13,632 nucleotides of DNA, from assembly GCA_035295985.1 (NCBI GenBank), contig DATHBT010000078.1, positions 1 to 13,632 of the forward strand, written 5' to 3'. Shown here piece by piece: positions 7,666-13,632 of this stretch (the first letter of the stretch is position 1; each line of letters opens with the position of its first letter). Position numbers and translations under genes: made by a program. Origin of the DNA: JAIVGV01 sp035295985. GTDB lineage: Bacteria; Acidobacteriota; Blastocatellia; Pyrinomonadales; Pyrinomonadaceae. The notes beneath the pieces are model-generated. The model was not told the origin of the DNA. It saw nothing but the letters and a program-made list of their open reading frames with translations, and did not search any database.

Positions 7666-10587
7666 ATGAGTAATCAAGAATTGAGCCAACGAGTCAGTGC
7701 CGCGCGGCGCGAGACGGAGGCGCGGGGGGAGATGTTTTATCCGGGGCCGAGCCGGATTCACCTGGCCGCGTTCCCGCCGAAGGAGCGTTGGGACGACTGG
7801 GTCGAGTTGGACTCGCGGGCGTGGCCGCGGCGCGAGGAGCGGCGCTACATGCTCGTGCCGACGACGTGCTTCAACTGCGAGTCGGCGTGCGGGCTGCTGG
7901 CCTACATAGATAAAGACAGCCTGAACGTGCAGAAGTTTGAGGGGAACCCCGAACACCCCGGCTCGCGCGGGCGCAACTGCGCGAAGGGGCCGGCCACGCT
8001 CAACCAGATCACAGACCCCGACCGCATCCTGTACCCGCTCAAGCGCGCGGGCCGTCGCGGCGAGGGCAAGTGGGTTCAGGTCAGTTGGGACGAGGCGCTG
8101 GACGACATCGCAGGGCGCATACGCAAGGCGATTGTTGAGGGGCGGCCGAACGAGGTGATGTACCACGTCGGCCGTCCCGGCGAGGACGGGTTTACGGAAA
8201 GAATCCTCGCGGCGTGGGGCGTGGACGGGCACAACTCGCACACGAACGTCTGCTCGTCGAACGCGCGCGCGGGCTACCAGTTCTGGATGGGGTTGGATCG
8301 GCCAAGCCCTGACCACGCGAACGCGGAAGTCATCTTCCTCATCAGCTCGCACCTCGAAGCGGGCCACTACTTCAACCCGCACGCGCAGCGCGTCATCGAG
8401 GCACGGGCCGCGGGCGCGAAGATCATCGTCTTCGACACGCGGCTGTCGAACACCGCCACCCACGCCGACTACTGGGTCGCGCCCTACCCCGGATCGGAGG
8501 CGGCCATCGTCCTCTCGATTGCGAACTATCTTATCCAGAACGACCTCTACAACCGAGAGTTCGTGCGCCGCTGGTGGAACTGGGAGGAGTTCATGGCGGT
8601 CGAGCGGCCGGAGCTGGAAACCAGTTTCGAGACCTTCGAGCGCGTGCTCAAAGATTTGTACGCCGGCTACACGTTCGAGATGGCCGAGAAGGAGTCGGGC
8701 GTCGAGGCGAAGGTGATCGAGGAGATCGCTCGCGTAGTCGCGAAGGCCGGCACGAAGTTTTCGAGTCACAACTGGCGCTCGGCGGCGGCCGGCAATAGCG
8801 GCGGCTGGCAGGTGGCGCGGACGCTCTTCTTTTTGAACGCGCTGCTCGGCGCGGTAGCGACGGAGGGCGGCGTCTATCCGAACGCCTGGAATAAGTTCGT
8901 GCCGAAGCCCATCTACACGCCGCCGCACCCGCCCCAGTGGAACGAGCTGACGTGGCCGCGCGAGTTCCCGCTCGCGATGAACGAGCTGTCGTTCCTGCTG
9001 CCGCATTTCTTAAAAGACGGGCGCGGCAAGGTGGACGTTTATTTCACGCGCGTCTATAACCCGGTGTGGACGAACCCGGACGGGTTCTCGTGGATCGAGG
9101 TCTTGCAGGACGAGAGCCTGATCGGCTGCTACGTTGCGTTGACTCCGACGTGGAACGAGACGGCCTACTTCGCCGACTACATCCTGCCCACCGGCCACGG
9201 CTCCGAGCGCCACGACATACACTCTTACGAGACGCACGACGCGCAGTGGCTCGGCTTCCGACAGCCCGTGCTCCGCGCCGCGCGCGAACGGCTCGGCGAG
9301 AAGATAGACGACACGCGCACAGTCAACCCCGGCGAGGTCTGGGAGGAGAACGAGTTCTGGCTCGAAGTCACTTGGCGCATTGACCCGGACGGCTCACTCG
9401 GAATCCGTAAGTACGTCGAATCGCGTGAAAGGCCGGGCGAGCGGCTGTCGGTTGACGAATACTACAGCTACATCTTCGAGAACTCCGTGCCGGGGCTGCC
9501 CGAGCGCGCCTCGGCCGAAGGTCTCACGCCGTTCGAGTTCATGCGCCGCTACGGCGCGTTCGAGATTAGTCGTAAGATCGGCGCGGTCTATGAAGAGATC
9601 GTGCCGGCCGAAGAACTCGAAGACGTTCGCATCGACCGGTTCGGTCGCGTCTATACGAAGACGCCTAAGCCGTCGTCGCTGAACATAGTCCCCGTCAACA
9701 CGCCGGACGGGGATGCCGAAGGCCGCCGCTTCGTCGGCGTGCAGGTGGACGCGGAAGTCCGCCGCGGCTTCCCCACACCTTCGGGACGTTTGGAGTTTTA
9801 CTCGAAGACCTTAGCCGACTGGGGCTGGCACGATCAGTCGCTCCCCTCTTACGTCCGCAGCCACGTCCACCCCGACAACCTCGAAGAGGATCAGACCGTC
9901 CTCATCTCCACCTTCCGCGTCCCCATACAGATTCACACACGCTCGGCGAACGCCAAGTGGCTCGACGAGATCGCACACACCAACCCGCTCTGGATTCATA
10001 CGTCGCACGCCGCGCGGCTCGGCGTCCGCACCGGCGATCTCGTGCGCGTCGAGACCGAGGCCGGTTACTTCGTCGTGCGCGCCTGGGTGACGGAGGGGAT
10101 TCGGCCCGGCATCGTCGCGTGCAGCCACCACATGGGCCGCTGGAAACTACAGGACGCCGGACAGCGGCAACTGATGGCGACCGTCTCGCTCTCGCGCGAA
10201 GGCTCGCGCTGGGGCTTGAAGCGCGAGCGCGGCGTCGGCCCGTACGAGTCGGAAGACCCGGACACCTCGCGCATCTGGTGGGCTGACGTGGGCGTCCACC
10301 AGAACCTCACCTTCCCCGTCCACCCAGACCCCGTCTCCGGCCAGCACTGCTGGCACCAGGCCGTGCGCGTCCGCCGCGCCGAACCCGGCGACTCTTACGG
10401 CGACATCTCGGTTGACACCGCCAAGGCGCGCGAAGTTTACCAACGCTGGATGGCCCAAGCGCGCCCCGCCGACACACACTCGCCCGACAACACGCGCCGC
10501 CCCTACTGGCTGCTGCGCCCCTTGAAGCCCACCCGCGAAGTCTTCCGCCTCCCCGACGAGCAGCCGGAGCCCGTGGCCGGCGATTAG
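7666..10587 (+). CDS. Molybdopterin oxidoreductase catalytic subunit (SoeA/PsrA-like)
   Basis: 973 residues, DMSO-reductase superfamily. The N-terminal [4Fe-4S] site is C68-x2-C71-x3-C75 ... C105 (CFNCESAC, then NCAKGPATL). The family segments GNPEHPGSRGRNCAKG, WDEALDDIA and HTNVCSSNARAGY follow; Cys196 in the last is the likely Mo ligand. The cofactor-binding C-terminal domain (about 730-930) includes TFRVPIQIHTRSAN and HMGRWK. No Tat motif precedes the cluster domain, unlike periplasmic PsrA/PhsA/ArrA, which suggests a cytoplasm-facing enzyme as in the sulfite:quinone oxidoreductase SoeABC. Sulfur-oxyanion chemistry is the best guess, but the substrate cannot be read out. The start is ATG 7666, only 4 bases after the previous stop and with no clear Shine-Dalgarno sequence. 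Electrons should pass to the fused subunit at 4735; the TorD gene at 11336 is the probable maturation chaperone. Confidence 0.9.
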   Translation: MSNQELSQRVSAARRETEARGEMFYPGPSRIHLAAFPPKERWDDWVELDSRAWPRREERRYMLVPTTCFNCESACGLLAYIDKDSLNVQKFEGNPEHPGSRGRNCAKGPATLNQITDPDRILYPLKRAGRRGEGKWVQVSWDEALDDIAGRIRKAIVEGRPNEVMYHVGRPGEDGFTERILAAWGVDGHNSHTNVCSSNARAGYQFWMGLDRPSPDHANAEVIFLISSHLEAGHYFNPHAQRVIEARAAGAKIIVFDTRLSNTATHADYWVAPYPGSEAAIVLSIANYLIQNDLYNREFVRRWWNWEEFMAVERPELETSFETFERVLKDLYAGYTFEMAEKESGVEAKVIEEIARVVAKAGTKFSSHNWRSAAAGNSGGWQVARTLFFLNALLGAVATEGGVYPNAWNKFVPKPIYTPPHPPQWNELTWPREFPLAMNELSFLLPHFLKDGRGKVDVYFTRVYNPVWTNPDGFSWIEVLQDESLIGCYVALTPTWNETAYFADYILPTGHGSERHDIHSYETHDAQWLGFRQPVLRAARERLGEKIDDTRTVNPGEVWEENEFWLEVTWRIDPDGSLGIRKYVESRERPGERLSVDEYYSYIFENSVPGLPERASAEGLTPFEFMRRYGAFEISRKIGAVYEEIVPAEELEDVRIDRFGRVYTKTPKPSSLNIVPVNTPDGDAEGRRFVGVQVDAEVRRGFPTPSGRLEFYSKTLADWGWHDQSLPSYVRSHVHPDNLEEDQTVLISTFRVPIQIHTRSANAKWLDEIAHTNPLWIHTSHAARLGVRTGDLVRVETEAGYFVVRAWVTEGIRPGIVACSHHMGRWKLQDAGQRQLMATVSLSREGSRWGLKRERGVGPYESEDPDTSRIWWADVGVHQNLTFPVHPDPVSGQHCWHQAVRVRRAEPGDSYGDISVDTAKAREVYQRWMAQARPADTHSPDNTRRPYWLLRPLKPTREVFRLPDEQPEPVAGD
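7667..7677 (+). repeat. Right copy of the 11-bp near-direct repeat bracketing the AT-rich gene
   Basis: TGAGTAATCAA, overlapping the ATG start of the molybdoenzyme gene (7666-7668). It matches the left copy at 6343-6353 in 10 of 11 positions. Low G+C continues for about 30 bases past it before the GC-rich coding sequence resumes. Confidence 0.45.
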
Positions 10588-10588
10588 G

Positions 10589-10622
10589 GAAATGATGAAT
10601 GCGGAATGATGAATGATGAATC
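10589..10622. repeat. ATGATGAAT-type short tandem repeat
   Basis: Three to four imperfect copies of (G)AATGATGAAT directly after the molybdoenzyme stop. Low-complexity strings of this kind are, from memory, frequent intergenic repeats in repeat-rich environmental genomes. No coding role is seen. Confidence 0.5.
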
Positions 10623-10624
10623 CT

Positions 10625-10644
10625 AAAGGCTGATCTAAGCCTTT
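10625..10644 (+). terminator. Small stem-loop after the molybdoenzyme gene
   Basis: The 7-bp stem AAAGGCT/AGCCTTT with loop GATCTA ends in TTT then C. It could be a weak terminator of the enzyme transcript or the host-side edge of the repeat element; the T-run is short. Confidence 0.3.
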
Positions 10645-10650
10645 CGATGA

Positions 10651-10702
10651 AGCCCCGAAGGGGCGTAATGAAATAGCTTGGGGCGAAGCCCCAAGAAACA
10701 CC
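10651..10702 (+). repeat. Left REP-like end of the RAYT element
   Basis: Two hairpins: AGCCCCGAAGGGGC at the left edge and CTTGGGGC-GAA-GCCCCAAG at 10677-10695. It is inverted relative to 11251-11302, with five differences. It is a candidate substrate for the adjacent transposase. Confidence 0.75.
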
Positions 10703-10753
10703 ACGCCGCCTCACATCCAGCCCCAACGGGGCGGAATAAATTTTGGAGGACGT

Positions 10754-11206
10754 ATGCCTCAATCTCTCTCGTCCATCCTCGTCCACCTCATCTTCGCCAC
10801 CAAGGGGCGCGGGCCTTTCATCATTCAGCGAATAGAGCCTGAGCTACACGCCTATCTGGCGGCCGTCTCCCGCGAGTTCGATTCCCCGGCGCTCGCGATT
10901 AACGGGACGGTAAATCACGTTCACATCCTCTGCGCCCTCTCACGTAAGGTAGCGGTGGCCGACCTCGTGGAGGAGACGAAGAAACGCTCGTCGAAGTGGA
11001 TCAAGACGAAGGGGCCTGAGTTCCGAAATTTCCGGTGGCTGGCCGGCTACGGCGCTTTCTCAATCGGCCGGTCGAACGTTGCGGCGCTGAAGCGCTACAT
11101 CGCCGGGCAGAAGGAGCATCACCGACGGAAGAGTTTCGAAGAGGAGTACGAGACGTTTCTGCAAAAGTACGGCGTCGAGTACGATGAGAAGTACGTCTGG
11201 GACTGA
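10754..11206 (+). CDS. REP-associated tyrosine transposase (RAYT, Y1_Tnp / IS200-like)
   Basis: 150 residues. Y1 transposases cut and rejoin single-stranded DNA through a 5'-phosphotyrosine bond. The HUH metal-binding motif is His55-Val-His57 (NHVHIL), and the catalytic Tyr is most likely Tyr115 (KRYIAGQKEHH). The N-terminus SLSSILVHLIFATKGRGPFI and the mid segment RWLAGYGAFSIGRS are characteristic of the family. Length and motifs are complete, so the gene may be active. GGAGGA at 10745-10750 just before the ATG is a good ribosome-binding site. The gene is embedded in inverted REP-like hairpins and is unrelated in function to the redox genes around it. Confidence 0.93.
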   Translation: MPQSLSSILVHLIFATKGRGPFIIQRIEPELHAYLAAVSREFDSPALAINGTVNHVHILCALSRKVAVADLVEETKKRSSKWIKTKGPEFRNFRWLAGYGAFSIGRSNVAALKRYIAGQKEHHRRKSFEEEYETFLQKYGVEYDEKYVWD

Positions 11207-11250
11207 CGAGTTCCTATTTCGCCCCTTCGGGGCTTCGTTCTTGTTTCGCC

Positions 11251-11302
11251 GGTGGTTCTTGGGGCTGCGCCCCAAGCTATTGCATTGCGCCCCTGCGGGG
11301 CT
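11251..11302 (-). repeat. Right REP-like end of the RAYT element
   Basis: Inverted copy of 10651-10702. It contains CTTGGGGC-TGC-GCCCCAAG at 11258-11276 and a GCCCCTGCGGGGC hairpin at its outer edge. The five differences from the left end lie mostly in loops or linkers, so the stems are conserved. Confidence 0.75.
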
Positions 11303-11335
11303 AATTACTGCCTCAGCAGTCTCCGCTATTGCGTT

Positions 11336-12202
11336 GTGGAATTATTCCGCGCCCTCGCCAGTCTCGCCGAGCCGCCGACAGGCGCGACGGCGCGCGTGGC
11401 CGAAGCCCTCGGACTCGGCCCCCTGCCCGGCGCGGCGGAGCACACGGAGACTTTCGTCTTCCAGCTCTACCCTTACGCCTCCGTCTATCTCGGCGCGGAG
11501 GGGATGATGGGCGGCGAGGCGCGCGACCGCGTCGCTGGCTTTTGGCGCGCTCTCGGCCGGACGCCGCCGGCCGAAGCCGATCACCTGTCGGTGCTGCTCG
11601 CGCTCTACGCGCGGCTGTGCGAACTGGAAGCGGGCGCGGCGGACGAGCACGCGGGCGAGAGATGGCGCGGCGCGCGCAAGGCTTTTCTGTGGGAGCACCT
11701 TTTGAGCTGGCTGCCGGCGTACCTGGCGAAGCTCGAAGAGATCGCGCCGCCGTTTTACCGCGGCTGGGGGCGCGTGCTCGTCGCGGCGCTTAAGGAAGAG
11801 GCCGCGGCCGTCGGCCGTCAGGAAACTTTGTCGTTACACCTGCGCGACGTTCAGCCGGTCATCGATCCGCGCGGGGCTTCGGCCGGCGAGTTCGTCGCGT
11901 CGCTGCTCGCGCCCGCGCGGAGCGGGATGCTCCTGGTGCGGGCTGATCTGTCGAGGGCCGCGCGCGAACTCGACCTTTCCCCGCGGCCGGGCGGTCGCGC
12001 CTTCGTGCTCAAGTCGCTTCTGGGGCAGGACGCGCGCGCGGTGCTCGGCTGGCTCGCGCGCGAGGCGGAAGCGTGGGCCGCGCGGCACGCCGGGACGCGC
12101 GACGCCTACGGCGAGACGGCCGCGGCGTGGGAGCGGCGCGCGGGGCTGTCGGCGCAACTCTTAAACGATCTCGAATCGTCGGCCGGGGAGTTTAACCCCT
12201 GA
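11336..12202 (+). CDS. TorD/DmsD-family molybdoenzyme chaperone
   Basis: 288 residues from the proposed GTG. TorD proteins bind the apo catalytic subunit and hold it for molybdenum-cofactor insertion. Visible family features are an N-terminal LFRALASLAEPP helix, HLSVLLALYARLCELE, and the signature helix FLWEHLLSWLPAYLAKLEEIAPPFYRGW (roughly EHxxxWxPxF...FY). The C-terminal third (about 180-288) is an extension not obvious in classical TorD proteins of about 200 residues. The open frame runs back to a GTG at 11252, but those first 28 codons are the right REP end of the RAYT element, so the biological start is taken as GTG 11336 (fMet-ELFRALA). No Shine-Dalgarno sequence precedes it. The insertion probably removed the original leader, so expression may now be weak or coupled to element transcription. 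It most likely serves the molybdoenzyme at 7666. Confidence 0.8.
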   Translation: MELFRALASLAEPPTGATARVAEALGLGPLPGAAEHTETFVFQLYPYASVYLGAEGMMGGEARDRVAGFWRALGRTPPAEADHLSVLLALYARLCELEAGAADEHAGERWRGARKAFLWEHLLSWLPAYLAKLEEIAPPFYRGWGRVLVAALKEEAAAVGRQETLSLHLRDVQPVIDPRGASAGEFVASLLAPARSGMLLVRADLSRAARELDLSPRPGGRAFVLKSLLGQDARAVLGWLAREAEAWAARHAGTRDAYGETAAAWERRAGLSAQLLNDLESSAGEFNP

Positions 12203-12320
12203 TAGTTCGTGTTCGGCCGGCGACAGTCCGGCCCGGCCGCGCCACCCCTTCGCTTCACACGCCGGAGGCTTTCGTGCGATGCTAGGCCCGAAATATCGAG
12301 TGCCGCGACGCCGACGCGCG

Positions 12321-12335
12321 GCGAAAATTTTTCGC
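12321..12335. promoter_or_regulatory. GCGAAAA-T-TTTTCGC palindrome ahead of the rhodanese gene
   Basis: Perfect 7-bp arms around one central T, 17 bases before the rhodanese ATG and about 120 bases after the TorD stop. It is the most AT-rich patch of this intergenic region. It could be an operator or part of a promoter; as a terminator its stem would be weak and it would have no separate T-tract. Confidence 0.3.
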
Positions 12336-12352
12336 GAGAGGTTTTTAGAAAG

Positions 12353-12850
12353 ATGCGTCTGAAGATTCCGGCCGCGGCGACGGTACTCGCTGCCGCCGTG
12401 CTGCTCGCCGCCTGCAACCCGCAGGACGGTAGCGCGCCCGCCGCCAACTCCGCGCGGCAGAACGCGACGCCCGCGGCGGCCAACAACGCGGGCCGCGCCA
12501 CGCCGGCCGCCACGCCGCACAGCGACGGCGTGCGCCGCGTCACCATCGCGGACTCGCGCGCGATGGCCGAGCGCGGCGAGGCCGTCATCTACGACGTGCG
12601 CGACGAGAAGTCTTTCGAGGCCAGCCGCGTCAAGGGGGCGAAGCTCGTGCCGCTCGCGGATGTCGGGGCGCGCGCCGCGGAGTTCCCGAAGGACAAGCTG
12701 ATCATCACCTATTGTGCTTGACCGGCCGAGAACACCAGTGCCCGTGCGGCACAGACGCTCAAGGAGAGGGGTTACGAGAACGTCGCGGCGATGCTCGGCG
12801 GCTGGAACGCCTGGACGGCGGCCGGCTACCCGACGGAGAAGGGCAAATAG
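12353..12850 (+). CDS. Rhodanese-like lipoprotein with in-frame TGA, probable selenoprotein (Sec123)
   Basis: 165 residues if TGA 12719-12721 is read as selenocysteine; without readthrough it stops after ITYCA at residue 122. Residues 1-21 are a lipoprotein signal peptide with lipobox LAAC (Cys21), followed by an Ala/Asn/Pro-rich linker (to about 58) and a single rhodanese domain: IYDVRDEKSFEASRVKGAKLVP, the active-site segment YC121-A-U123-PAENTSAR, and the closing GGWNAW..AGYP. The frame beyond TGA is uninterrupted to TAG 12848-12850, and its translation completes the fold. Related proteins, from memory, have CxCP (as in YCSCPNE) here, so TGA replaces the second Cys. A SECIS-like hairpin follows (12728-12760). 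TGA is a normal stop elsewhere in this window (for example the P450 gene), so the code is not reassigned. Family role: sulfane-sulfur transfer or thiol redox. The alternative is a recent nonsense mutation. Confidence 0.75.
12728..12760 (+). other. Candidate bacterial SECIS element
   Basis: Upper stem GTGCC (12738-12742) with GGCAC (12748-12752), loop CGUGC, and a possible lower stem GAG (12728-12730) with CUC (12758-12760). The loop starts 21 bases after the TGA and has G as its second base, within the published bacterial SECIS rules (apical loop 16-37 nt from UGA, a G in the first two loop positions). The U12739-A12751 pair is made by the third bases of AGT and GCA, both unusual wobble choices in this GC-rich gene. 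Confidence 0.6.
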
Positions 12851-12880
12851 CTGTTAGCTGTTAGCTATTAGCTGTTAGCT
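12849..12880 (+). repeat. AGCTGTT tandem array, left arm
   Basis: About four and a half copies of the 7-bp unit AGCTGTT/AGCTATT, beginning inside the rhodanese TAG stop. It is the inverse complement of 12947-12978 with two differences in 32 (one ATT unit displaced by one repeat). Sequences of this type are, from memory, common scattered repeats. Confidence 0.75.
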
Positions 12881-12892
12881 AAAACATAAAAC

Positions 12893-12933
12893 AGAAGGCG
12901 GGAGGCAGTGACCACCACTGCCTCCCGCCTTCT
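12893..12933. terminator. Bidirectional terminator between convergent genes
   Basis: Perfect 18-bp stem AGAAGGCGGGAGGCAGTG / CACTGCCTCCCGCCTTCT with loop ACCAC, followed by TTCATTTTC on the plus strand and by TGTTTTATGTTTT on the minus strand. It lies between the rhodanese gene (+) and the convergent minus-strand gene and should end both transcripts. Confidence 0.85.
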
Positions 12934-12946
12934 TTCATTTTCTGAA

Positions 12947-12978
12947 AGCTAATAGCTAACAGCTAACAGCTAACAGCT
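12947..12978 (-). repeat. AGCTGTT tandem array, right arm (inverted)
   Basis: Inverted counterpart of 12849-12880. With the terminator between, the whole 130-base block can fold into one long stem with the terminator hairpin at its tip. It ends 5 bases before the stop codon of the convergent gene. Confidence 0.75.
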
Positions 12979-12983
12979 TCTTC

Positions 12984-13632
12984 TCACGTCCACCGCAGGC
13001 CGGCGATGCGTTCGAGCTGCTGTGTGAAGCGGAAGCGCGCGAGTGCGCGCGGTCGCCGCCCTTCGAGCGCGGCCAGCTCGCGGGCGACCTCGCGGCGGAC
13101 GCCCCCGCCGCCTTCGCGCGCCGACGCGCGCTCGACCACCAGGCGCAGGGCCTCGCACACCCCCGCGACGAAATCCTCGACCTCGACCGAACGCGCGAGC
13201 CGCGACTCGCCCCCGACCTCCTCGACGCACGCGGCGAGCGACGCGAGGAAGGGGAAGCGTGCGGAGAGTTCGGCGCGCGCGTCGCGGAAGTCCGCCGCGA
13301 ACTCGCCGCCCGACGCGGCCGACAGCGCGCGCTCGACCGATCCGATTAGCTCGCCGCCGAGTTGCAGGACGTTGCGCCGATCCGTCTCTTCGCGCGTGCG
13401 CGTGTCGCCGCCCGCGGCAACGGCCCCCGCGCGGGCGGGGGGGAAAGGCCCGGCCCAGTCTTCGTCCGACGGCTGTGGGGTCTCGCCCGCGAAGACGCTG
13501 ATTAGCCCGCCCGGATCAGACGCGCGCACGAGCACGCGCTGCAAGGCCGACTCGCCTTCGGCCACGCGGCCCGTCACGTGATCGCGCTCGCGCACGCGCG
13601 GGCGCTCGCGCGCGGCGAGGAAGATGTCCGCG
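12984..13632 (-). CDS. Unknown protein, 5' end outside the window
   Basis: At least 216 codons are open to the window edge. An in-frame GTG exists at 13593-13595, but the frame continues upstream without a stop (ADIFLAARERPR...), so the true start is probably beyond 13632. I recognise no family. The visible part is Ala/Arg/Glu-rich, without a signal peptide or membrane segment. It has a probably disordered stretch (about PQPSDEDWAGPFPPARAGAVAAGG) followed by mostly helical sequence (LGGELIGSVERALSAA, VEDFVAGVCEALRLVVERA) ending in FRFTQQLERIAGLRWT. GC-rich codon use fits the host genome. It is convergent with the rhodanese gene and shares its terminator. Confidence 0.6.
   Translation of the reverse strand, partial: ADIFLAARERPRVRERDHVTGRVAEGESALQRVLVRASDPGGLISVFAGETPQPSDEDWAGPFPPARAGAVAAGGDTRTREETDRRNVLQLGGELIGSVERALSAASGGEFAADFRDARAELSARFPFLASLAACVEEVGGESRLARSVEVEDFVAGVCEALRLVVERASAREGGGGVRREVARELAALEGRRPRALARFRFTQQLERIAGLRWT

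Larger units (their letters stand above)
10651..11302 (+). mobile_element. RAYT transposase element with inverted REP-like ends
   Basis: A single Y1 transposase gene enclosed by palindrome clusters. The 52-bp left end (10651-10702) matches the reverse complement of the right end (11251-11302) at 47 of 52 positions. Further inner hairpins lie at 10720-10732 and 11221-11233. This is the layout of REP-associated tyrosine transposases and their REP/BIME units, which act through single-stranded hairpins. It lies between the molybdoenzyme gene and its TorD chaperone gene. Confidence 0.75.

Noticed and set aside
7594..9006. 470-codon minus-strand open frame over the molybdoenzyme gene
   Set aside because: Antisense shadow of a strongly supported gene; the translation is low-complexity Arg/Val/Leu without motifs.
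12209..12352. Upstream extension of the rhodanese frame
   Set aside because: It would bury the lipoprotein signal peptide and lipobox inside the chain; ATG 12353 places them at the N-terminus.
12719..12721. TGA as evidence of a reassigned genetic code
   Set aside because: Well-supported genes here (P450, ferredoxin/NrfD, TorD) end normally at TGA, so only local recoding or a nonsense mutation is possible.
12849..12978. CRISPR array
   Set aside because: The 7-bp units are contiguous with no unique spacers, and the two arrays are inverted around a terminator.

Overview
The window is GC-rich (sampled coding lines reach about 75% G+C). GTG/TTG starts, several families of short dispersed palindromic repeats and a RAYT-type transposase suggest a free-living Gram-negative bacterium. 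My best guess is Acidobacteriota (Blastocatellia/Pyrinomonadales-like). That placement rests on general style only; the window has no rRNA or marker gene.

Left part (1-3085): two minus-strand envelope genes, a DUF445 membrane protein followed by a secreted L,D-transpeptidase with a strong terminator behind it. A GC-rich divergent intergenic region follows, carrying a 38-bp near-perfect palindrome just ahead of a plus-strand cytochrome P450 (3086-4432). A 302-base gap with a dispersed palindromic repeat then separates the P450 from the next block.

Centre (4735-12202): a molybdenum redox module of the polysulfide reductase / SoeABC type. It comprises a fused four-cluster ferredoxin plus NrfD quinone-reacting membrane subunit, a large molybdopterin catalytic subunit without a Tat signal, and a TorD-family chaperone. 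The module is interrupted twice. An AT-rich gene of foreign composition (6354-7661; AbiTii-like N-terminus, HEPN-like middle, ComEA-like helix-hairpin-helix C-terminus) sits between the two enzyme genes and is bracketed by an 11-bp near-direct repeat. A RAYT transposase with 52-bp inverted REP-like ends (47/52 identical) sits between the catalytic subunit and its chaperone.

Right part (12353-13632): a rhodanese-like lipoprotein gene interrupted by one in-frame TGA exactly where relatives have the second Cys of a CxCP loop. The downstream frame is intact and a SECIS-like hairpin lies at the right distance, so this is best read as a selenoprotein. A bidirectional terminator, itself enclosed in inverted arrays of a 7-bp repeat, separates it from a convergent gene of unknown function that runs off the window.

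Working model (inference): the Mo/Fe-S/NrfD complex exchanges electrons between a small substrate, perhaps a sulfur oxyanion or sulfane sulfur, and the quinone pool on the cytoplasmic face. TorD matures it, and the lipoprotein rhodanese handles sulfur or selenium chemistry outside the cytoplasmic membrane. The candidate systems least like described ones are the Sec-rhodanese and the AbiTii/HEPN/HhH gene embedded in the operon.
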